Assembly (NCBI GenBank): GCA_014860845.1
Contig: JACZIY010000636.1
Location: forward strand, 1 to 9,999
Reading direction: 5' to 3'
Length of the DNA: 9,999 nucleotides
Source of the DNA: Anaerolineaceae bacterium
GTDB taxonomy: Bacteria > Chloroflexota > Anaerolineae > Anaerolineales > Anaerolineaceae
Made by a program: the position numbers and the translations under genes. The notes beneath the pieces are model-generated. The model was given only the letters and a program-made list of their open reading frames with translations, did no database searches and was not told the origin of the DNA. Numbering within the stretch: position 1 is the first letter of the stretch; each line of letters starts with the position of its first letter. Below are positions 4,786 through 9,999 of the stretch, one piece after another.

Positions 4786-6654
4786 ATGTCGCAGAAGATT
4801 TTTAAAGTAATCAGTTTGTTGTTAGCCTTTGTATTTCTTGTTTCGGTTGCCCAACCGGCGTACACCAGCAACGAAGGCAAAATGCGCGTCTGGGTGGAAT
4901 TCAGCCCAGGTCGTGGTGCGAAAGTAGAAAATGCTCTCAATGCACTCGGAGCTGAGTTCCATTATCGTTTCGAGGATCTCAACAGTTTTGTGGTCACCGT
5001 CCCTGAGCAAGCCCTGGCTGGATTGAGAAACAATCCGAATGTAATCTCGATAGAGGAAGATGCCATTCGTTATCCAGCTGCCCAAGTTGTACCATATGGT
5101 ATCGATATGGTTCAGGCTCGCGATGTTTGGGATGCAAATAGAGATGGAACGATTGATACAGGAGCCCCTACAGGTTCTAATCGAACAGTTTGTATAATCG
5201 ACTCTGGTCTTTATACTGGACATGAAGACTTTGCTGGTGTAAATGTATTAGGTGGTTACCCCACCGGTTGGAATGAAGACAAATGTGGTCATGGAACCCA
5301 CGTAGCAGGTACAATTACTGCCGCATTGAATGGAACAGGCGTTGTTGGTGTAAATCCAGGTACAACAAGCCTTTATATTGTCAAAGTATTTGGTGATGAT
5401 TGCGGTTGGACATATAGTTCAACATTGACAGATGCTGCCAATCGTTGCGAAGCTGCTGGGGCAGATGTTATCAGCATGAGCCTTGGTGGAACTACGAAAA
5501 GCAGACTAGAAGAAACTGCTTTTAATAACATCTACAATAAAGGCGTTTTATCTGTAGCAGCAGCGGGAAATGATGGCACTACTCGAATCAGTTATCCTGG
5601 CGGTTATGCTTCAGTTATGTCAGTCGCTGCAATTGACTCCAGCAAATTAGTAGCAGATTTTTCACAGAAAAACAGCACTGTTGAGGTTGCCGCTCCTGGT
5701 GTAGGTGTTCTAAGTACGGTTCCTTACTTAAATTTAGCCACAGTTGAAGTTGATAATGTGACTTATAACGGAAACCAAATTGAATTTGCTCCTCTAGCAA
5801 AAGATGGAGTTTCCGGTGCATTGGTCGATGGTGGACTATGCGGAACGAGTGGCAGTTGGAGTGGTAAAGTAGTTTTATGTGAGAGAGGAACGTACGATTT
5901 TGTAACGAAAGTAGCAAATGTAGAAACTGGTGGTGGCGTGGCAGCGATTGTCTATAATAATGTTCCCGGGGATTTCCTAGGAACACTCGGATCAGAAGAC
6001 CTGGTTACCATTCCTGCCATTTCATTATCACAGGAAACAGGACAATTTTTGGTGGCAAACCAGCTCGGTAATTCATCCACTGTAGTCACCTCCTCTACTA
6101 TCCCATCAAGTGGTTACGAGGCCTGGGATGGCACTTCCATGGCAACTCCACACGTTTCTGGTGTGGCAGCTTTAATTTGGAGTGCCAACCCAACCTGGAC
6201 AAACACGCAAATTCGAGATGCACTTATAAAAACAGCAGAGGACCTAGGAGTTGCAGGCAAAGATAATTCTTATGGATATGGTCTGGTACAGGCAAAAGCT
6301 GCATTGGATTATCTGGGTGGTGGAACTCCTCCACCACCTCCAGATGAAGATAAAGTAATGAATTTGTCTGTCTCTACTGACAAACTATCTTACTCCAATA
6401 ATCAGACAGTATACATCACCGTTACAGCAACCGATGCAGGTCCTGTGAGTGGTGCCAGTGTGAATGTAACCATCAAAAATTCGACAAAAACACTAGCAAG
6501 TTTGAACGGCACAACCAATTCTGAAGGAGTAGTGACACTCTCCTACCGTGTTAAAATCAGAACAACGGGCACTGGAACCATGACTGTTTTGGCAACCGCT
6601 AATCAAGAAGGTTATCAAACAGCCACAGCAACCACCTCGTTTAATGTTCAATAA
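4786..6654 (+). CDS. Secreted subtilisin-family serine protease with PA and Ig-like domains
   Basis: This 622-residue extracellular S8 protease is complete. The start is the ATG at 4786, which has GGGAGGG 7 bases upstream; an in-frame GTG at 4753 lacks one. Residues 1-27 are a Sec signal peptide (K5/K8, hydrophobic core, AYTS exit). Residues 33-97 are an I9 propeptide that would act as chaperone and inhibitor until cleaved. The catalytic domain shows Asp139 (IIDSG), His169 (GHGTHVAGT), oxyanion Asn262 (AAGND) and Ser451 (GTSMATPHVSG), so it should be active. Residues 315-437 between Asn and Ser are a PA domain, as in lactocepins and plant subtilases; these often affect substrate choice. After the catalytic domain (ending near 511) come a PPPPP linker and an Ig-like domain (524-622) rich in Thr/Ser, perhaps for surface or substrate binding. 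No LPXTG or other sorting signal is seen. The gene stands alone on its strand. Confidence 0.95.
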   Translation: MSQKIFKVISLLLAFVFLVSVAQPAYTSNEGKMRVWVEFSPGRGAKVENALNALGAEFHYRFEDLNSFVVTVPEQALAGLRNNPNVISIEEDAIRYPAAQVVPYGIDMVQARDVWDANRDGTIDTGAPTGSNRTVCIIDSGLYTGHEDFAGVNVLGGYPTGWNEDKCGHGTHVAGTITAALNGTGVVGVNPGTTSLYIVKVFGDDCGWTYSSTLTDAANRCEAAGADVISMSLGGTTKSRLEETAFNNIYNKGVLSVAAAGNDGTTRISYPGGYASVMSVAAIDSSKLVADFSQKNSTVEVAAPGVGVLSTVPYLNLATVEVDNVTYNGNQIEFAPLAKDGVSGALVDGGLCGTSGSWSGKVVLCERGTYDFVTKVANVETGGGVAAIVYNNVPGDFLGTLGSEDLVTIPAISLSQETGQFLVANQLGNSSTVVTSSTIPSSGYEAWDGTSMATPHVSGVAALIWSANPTWTNTQIRDALIKTAEDLGVAGKDNSYGYGLVQAKAALDYLGGGTPPPPPDEDKVMNLSVSTDKLSYSNNQTVYITVTATDAGPVSGASVNVTIKNSTKTLASLNGTTNSEGVVTLSYRVKIRTTGTGTMTVLATANQEGYQTATATTSFNVQ

Positions 6655-6669
6655 AGAATAAATATCTTT

Positions 6670-6707
6670 ATAAAAACCCTGCGAATTGAAATTCGCAGGG
6701 TTTTTAT
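6670..6707. terminator. Bidirectional intrinsic terminator between convergent genes
   Basis: An 18-bp perfect inverted repeat (6670-6687 against 6690-6707) has a loop of only 2 bases. The GC-containing core CCCTGCGAATT is flanked by five As on one side and five Ts on the other, so it works in both directions. It lies 15 bases after the protease stop codon. It overlaps the stop codon of the radical SAM gene (6706-6704), so the last codon of that gene falls at the foot of the stem. Confidence 0.95.
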
Positions 6708-7585
6708 ATCCCCAATAAACTCAATTGTTTAACTTGCTCCCGTTGCTTATACTGTGGCACTTTCAGCGCAATTCCCTTCTTTGAGCAAAGCTCTTTGAAT
6801 TGTTCACTCAATTTCTGCGCTCCATTGGCAGCGCACTCGTAGCGATTGCCAAATGCCCGCAGGTGTTTTTCCTTTAACCCCGGGAACAAGCGCTCCAATT
6901 GTCTCAGATAATACGCCTGCGAGCCCTTGCGTTGGGTCATGCCGAAGGCTGCCAGGATCCACCCGGCGCCATGCGCATGCGCCAGTTCCACAATGCTACG
7001 AATATTCTCCCAGTTATCCTCAATGAAAGGCAAAACCGGCATCAACAACACCCCCACCTTGATGCCCCGTTCTGCCAGCAATTGCATGGCTGCCAGACGT
7101 TCCGAGACCAACGCAGCTCCCGGTTCCAGCTTTTTTCCCAAATCATCATCAAAGGTAGTAATGGTAAATGACACCAATGCCTGGGTATCCTGTTCGATCT
7201 GACGGAGAAGTTCCACATCTCGCATCACCAGCTTGCTCTTGGTGAGCACATGCACCGGGAAGCCATAATCAACAAACAATTGCAACGCACCGCGGGTCAA
7301 TTGATACTGTTTTTCCACAGGCGCATAGGGATCATTCATCGATCCTGTTCCCACCGTCCCCTTCACACGTTTGCTAGGTAATTCCTTCTTAAGTAAGTCC
7401 AATGCATTCACTTTGACCAGGGTATCATTGAAGTTCTCGATCTGGTAACAATCGCTGCGTGAATCACAATAAATACACTGATGCTGGCAGCCGCGATACA
7501 GGTTCATGGTGTATTGAATCCCAAACCAGGGATCAGACGTTTTGGAATGCGAGAGGATGGTCTTGGCTTGTATTTCTTTGATCAT
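6704..7585 (-). CDS. SPL-family radical SAM protein
   Basis: This 293-residue protein belongs to the COG1533 (SPL/Rv2578c-like) radical SAM group. The cluster motif C33-x3-C37-x2-C40 (RGCQHQCIYC) would bind a [4Fe-4S] cluster that cleaves S-adenosylmethionine to a 5'-deoxyadenosyl radical. The family motif GTGSMNDPYAPVEK is at residues 79-92. TKSKLVMRDVELLRQI, SFTITTFDDDLGKKLEPGA and VGVLLMPVLPFIEDN mark successive strands of the TIM-barrel. The substrate is unknown. DNA photolesion repair is known only for true spore photoproduct lyase, and nothing here points to sporulation. The start ATG has only a weak GGTGA-like site. The gene is last in a minus-strand cluster, 49 bases after xdhC. Its stop codon lies within the shared terminator. 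Confidence 0.9.
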   Translation of the reverse strand: MIKEIQAKTILSHSKTSDPWFGIQYTMNLYRGCQHQCIYCDSRSDCYQIENFNDTLVKVNALDLLKKELPSKRVKGTVGTGSMNDPYAPVEKQYQLTRGALQLFVDYGFPVHVLTKSKLVMRDVELLRQIEQDTQALVSFTITTFDDDLGKKLEPGAALVSERLAAMQLLAERGIKVGVLLMPVLPFIEDNWENIRSIVELAHAHGAGWILAAFGMTQRKGSQAYYLRQLERLFPGLKEKHLRAFGNRYECAANGAQKLSEQFKELCSKKGIALKVPQYKQREQVKQLSLLGI

Positions 7586-7634
7586 GCTGGTTCACCAACA
7601 TGAGTTTAGCACAAATTTCCTAAGAACGCAAGTT

Positions 7635-8678
7635 CTATATTTTCAATTTTTTCCCGTTACGCACCGCCACCATTTCGGTGATAATCGCCAGCGCAATCTC
7701 CTCCGGACCTCGCGCGTCGATATTCACCCCGATCGGAGAATGAATGCGTGCTATCTGTTCATCCGTTATCCCTGCTGCTTTCAGATCGCGTACATGCTTG
7801 GCGAATGTCTTTTTCGACCCCAATGCACCGATATAGCGAGCTTCATTCCGGCAGCCAATCGCCAAAGCCGGTACATCCAGCTTATCATCATGCGAAATCA
7901 CCACCAGATATGTGCCCTGATCCCAGGGGAAACTCTCCAGGAATTCCTCCGGCCACTCCTGCACCAGCCGGTCAACATGCGGAAAGCGTTCCACATTTCC
8001 AAATGCCTTGCGTGGATCGATCACCGTGGTGTGAAAACCTAGAATCCTGGCATATTGCACCAATGGAATGGCGATATGCACCGCCCCTACCACCACCAGT
8101 TTCGGGGATGGGGCCAGTACATCAAAGAACACTTCCACCAATCCATTTTCTATCAGAAGTTGTTTCCGTACACTTTTTTGCTTCTGGAATACTTCTGTCA
8201 GCATACCCTTAACTTCTTCTTCCAACCTGGAATCATTGAATTGCCCCAGCATGCTGCCATCCGGATAGGCATAAACCTGTTCACCAACATGAGAACCCGA
8301 TAGAACGGTTACCACCACTGCCAGGCGCTCTTCCACCAGATCCTTCTGCATTCGCTCAAAATTCTCATTGGATAGCTTTTCCACCCACACTTCAATCGTG
8401 CCACCGCAAGCTAAACCAACACTGATGGCCTGATCCTGGGTGACGCCATAATGCAGTAATTTAGGAGTACCAGTCTTGAGCACCTTGAGAACCTCCGCCA
8501 CCACTGCCCCTTCCACACAACCCCCACTGACGGAACCTGCCATCAAAGCATCCTGATTGACTGCCATCTTGGCTCCCAATCCACGTGGCGCAGAACCGTA
8601 GATTTCCACCACAGTTGCCAGAGCTACCGCTTTTCCATCATCAAACCATTCCTGCATGGGTTGTAATATTTCGCGCAT
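7635..8678 (-). CDS. XdhC/CoxI-family molybdenum hydroxylase maturation protein
   Basis: This 347-residue protein has the two-domain build of the XdhC family. The N-terminal XdhC_CoxI domain (about residues 8-100) carries GSVSGGCVEG with Cys54 and GLACGG with Cys91. The C-terminal Rossmann-like domain (about 193-345) opens with VVVGAVHIAIPL and contains VIDPR, VVISHDDK, YIGALGSKKT and GVNIDARGPEEIALAI. Family members bind molybdenum cofactor, help load its sulfurated form, and insert it into xanthine dehydrogenase-type enzymes. The ATG has AGAGG 9 bases upstream. It follows the methyltransferase gene by 24 bases and precedes the radical SAM gene by 49. No hydroxylase subunit gene is in the window, so the client enzyme is unknown. 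Confidence 0.92.
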   Translation of the reverse strand: MREILQPMQEWFDDGKAVALATVVEIYGSAPRGLGAKMAVNQDALMAGSVSGGCVEGAVVAEVLKVLKTGTPKLLHYGVTQDQAISVGLACGGTIEVWVEKLSNENFERMQKDLVEERLAVVVTVLSGSHVGEQVYAYPDGSMLGQFNDSRLEEEVKGMLTEVFQKQKSVRKQLLIENGLVEVFFDVLAPSPKLVVVGAVHIAIPLVQYARILGFHTTVIDPRKAFGNVERFPHVDRLVQEWPEEFLESFPWDQGTYLVVISHDDKLDVPALAIGCRNEARYIGALGSKKTFAKHVRDLKAAGITDEQIARIHSPIGVNIDARGPEEIALAIITEMVAVRNGKKLKI

Positions 8679-8702
8679 AATTCTTTACCTCTAGATCCCT
8701 AT

Positions 8703-9272
8703 CTACTCTATCGGTTTCCGGGCTAACATCCGTATGGCTAATTGTTGTTGGCCTTTCACAGTCGCTTTCACATTTTCATCATACACCAAAAATTCCCACC
8801 CGGAAAAGGATTGTAGCAATTCACCCGGCTGGAGCAGGTATTCTAATCTCAAATGGGATTGATCCCGGTCCGGGTCAAAGCGCATGGTTTCCAGCACCAA
8901 ATAACCACCTGGTTTCAAATATTGCTGGTAGAGGGGGAACATTTCCCGATCCAGAAACCAGAAGTTGAGGATCACATCCAAGCAGCCAGGCTCGAGATGA
9001 ATCTGCGGCAAATTGACCAGAGAAATTTGCACTTTTGGGTATCTTTTCCTGGCTTTAAGCAGCGCAACCATCGAAAAATCGACACCCAGCACCTGAAGCC
9101 CATGCTCAGCCACCAGATTGGCATTGTGACCTTCCCCCATGGCGACATCCAAACCCCAACCCTCATGTGGCAAATTGGCTAGAACTTCCAACAGAAATGC
9201 CCGTGGACTTGCCAGATTATGCCCACTGGACTGATAGCGTTCGTCCCATTCTGCAGCCTGATAACGGCTCAT
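8703..9272 (-). CDS. Class I SAM-dependent methyltransferase, TehB-like
   Basis: This 189-residue Rossmann-fold methyltransferase starts with a WDERYQSSG segment typical of TehB and thiopurine-type small-molecule methyltransferases. Motif I is LDVAMGEGHNA (41-51), the acidic ribose-binding residue is Asp65 (LGVDFS), the motif IV region is LDVILNFWFLDR (98-109), and the LKPGGYLVLET loop is at 119-129. The first glycine of the usual D-x-G-x-G motif is replaced by Met46. The substrate cannot be deduced; oxyanion or metalloid methylation is a family possibility. Its ATG overlaps the stop codon of the ABC ATPase gene (ATGA), with AAGGA about 10 bases upstream, so translation is probably coupled. 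Confidence 0.88.
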   Translation of the reverse strand: MSRYQAAEWDERYQSSGHNLASPRAFLLEVLANLPHEGWGLDVAMGEGHNANLVAEHGLQVLGVDFSMVALLKARKRYPKVQISLVNLPQIHLEPGCLDVILNFWFLDREMFPLYQQYLKPGGYLVLETMRFDPDRDQSHLRLEYLLQPGELLQSFSGWEFLVYDENVKATVKGQQQLAIRMLARKPIE

Positions 9273-9999
9273 GCCACTTTTTCCTTCTCATCAAAACGTC
9301 CATTGATCAGTAATGTTACCAACCGGCCTTCAATCGTTAGTACTTTCACTTCGGTTCCATAAGTCTGCGTCAATTTCTCACTGGTCAGGACCTGATGGAT
9401 CAGACCCGCATCCAACACAGCACCCGCTTTGAGCAGGATGACATGGTCCGCAATCATGGCGGCAGCATCTGGATCATGTGTGCTGAACACAATCGTAACT
9501 CCGCGTTGTGCCAGCGTTTGGAGAATCTTCAACAGCCTGCCTTTGTTACTCAAATCCAGATGCGAGGTGGGCTCATCCAGTAATAGTACCTGTGGTTCCT
9601 GCACCAATGCGCGTGCCAATACCACCATCTGTTGCTCGCCTCCGCTCAATTCCGTCACCGGTCGATCTTCAAGATGATGAAGTTCCAACATTTGCAAGGT
9701 TTCGCGCACCAGTTCAATATCATGTTCACTGGGCATATCCAAAAAACCTAATTGGGGTGTACGTCCTAACAATACATATTCAATCACTTTGAAATTGAAC
9801 GGCACTACTTCCGATTGCGGCACCAGCGACATCACCTGTGACAACTCGGAGCGTTTATATGCGCTGATGTTCTTACCAGCAATCCAGATTTCGCCAGACT
9901 GAGGTGCTAATAATCCCAGAATGGTGTGCAACAAAGTGGTTTTCCCGGTGCCATTCGGTCCCAAAATGGCTGTAATGCTGCCTTTTTCGACCGATAGCG
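9269..9999 (-). CDS. ABC transporter ATP-binding protein, FecE/BtuD-like, N-terminus cut off
   Basis: The last 242 codons are present; the reading frame is open to the right edge, so the true start lies outside. The visible part begins just before Walker A (GPNGTGKTT). Then come the Q-loop (SLVPQ), the signature LSGGEQQ, Walker B (VLLLDEP), a D-loop (SHLD) and the H-loop (STHD). The VIEYVLLGRTPQLGFLDMP stretch after the Q-loop is typical of COG1120 ATPases, which energise FecCD-type importers of siderophores, heme, cobalamin or, in some cases, molybdate. The cargo is undetermined. The permease and binding-protein genes would lie beyond the right edge. Its stop overlaps the methyltransferase start by 4 bases. 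Confidence 0.93.
   Translation of the reverse strand, partial: LSVEKGSITAILGPNGTGKTTLLHTILGLLAPQSGEIWIAGKNISAYKRSELSQVMSLVPQSEVVPFNFKVIEYVLLGRTPQLGFLDMPSEHDIELVRETLQMLELHHLEDRPVTELSGGEQQMVVLARALVQEPQVLLLDEPTSHLDLSNKGRLLKILQTLAQRGVTIVFSTHDPDAAAMIADHVILLKAGAVLDAGLIHQVLTSEKLTQTYGTEVKVLTIEGRLVTLLINGRFDEKEKVA

Noticed and set aside
4822..5986. Minus-strand ORFs of 123-133 codons inside the protease gene
   Set aside because: They are antisense shadows of a well-supported gene and show no domains or ribosome sites.
6704..7585. Spore photoproduct lyase (splB) as a specific call
   Set aside because: It shares only the radical SAM core and family motifs; the SPL superfamily is broad and no sporulation context is present.
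7623..7636. Small hairpin AGAAC/GTTCT after xdhC
   Set aside because: A 5-bp stem without a T-run is too weak to call a terminator, and the radical SAM gene follows... on the same transcript only 49 bases on.
7635..8678. Damaged nucleotide-binding motif in XdhC (GAVHIA instead of GxGxxG)
   Set aside because: I recall GAVHIA as a common form in the XdhC family, so it is not a defect.
9962..9999. Start of the ABC ATPase at a TTG within the Walker A region
   Set aside because: The frame stays open to the right edge, and the residues before it (EKGSITAIL) match the strand ahead of Walker A, so the gene is simply cut.

Overview
The window looks like chromosomal DNA of a moderately AT-rich bacterium. 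I infer Chloroflexota (Anaerolineae-like), from the style of the branched-chain amino acid (BCAA) transporter: a livK-H-M order, a LivK lipoprotein, and permeases with long N-terminal extensions. That assignment rests on remembered family character, not a database search. I see no rRNA, tRNA, IS element, CRISPR array or phage gene.

Layout. (1) Positions 1-3284, minus strand: a BCAA uptake operon read livK (lipoprotein receptor), livH (permease), livM (permease, cut by the window edge). A perfect-hexamer sigma70 promoter (TTGACA/TATAAT) lies about 345 bases upstream of livK. Between promoter and livK sit a 39-codon ORF with four consecutive Ile codons, a strong hairpin inside that ORF, and a canonical intrinsic terminator pointing toward livK. 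This is the architecture of a ribosome-mediated transcription attenuator and is the most interesting element here. (2) Positions 3397-4497, minus strand: a promoter, a roughly six-helix membrane protein of unknown function and a winged-helix regulator, forming a small putative operon. (3) Positions 4603-6707, plus strand: one secreted subtilisin-family (S8) protease with signal peptide, I9 propeptide, PA domain insertion and C-terminal Ig-like domain. (4) Positions 6670-9999, minus strand: a four-gene cluster read ABC ATPase (cut by the window edge), class I methyltransferase, XdhC-like Moco-enzyme maturation protein, SPL-family radical SAM protein. It converges on the protease gene, and the two share one very strong bidirectional terminator.

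How the parts may work together. LivK captures branched-chain amino acids outside the cell and LivH/LivM pass them through the membrane; the LivG/LivF ATPases are probably beyond the left edge. The Ile-rich leader would let the cell read through to the operon when charged tRNA-Ile is scarce. The protease would release peptides outside the cell, so a nutritional link with the transporter is plausible but not shown. The right-hand cluster is tightly spaced and probably co-transcribed; XdhC suggests molybdenum-hydroxylase maturation, but no hydroxylase or Moco biosynthesis gene is visible.
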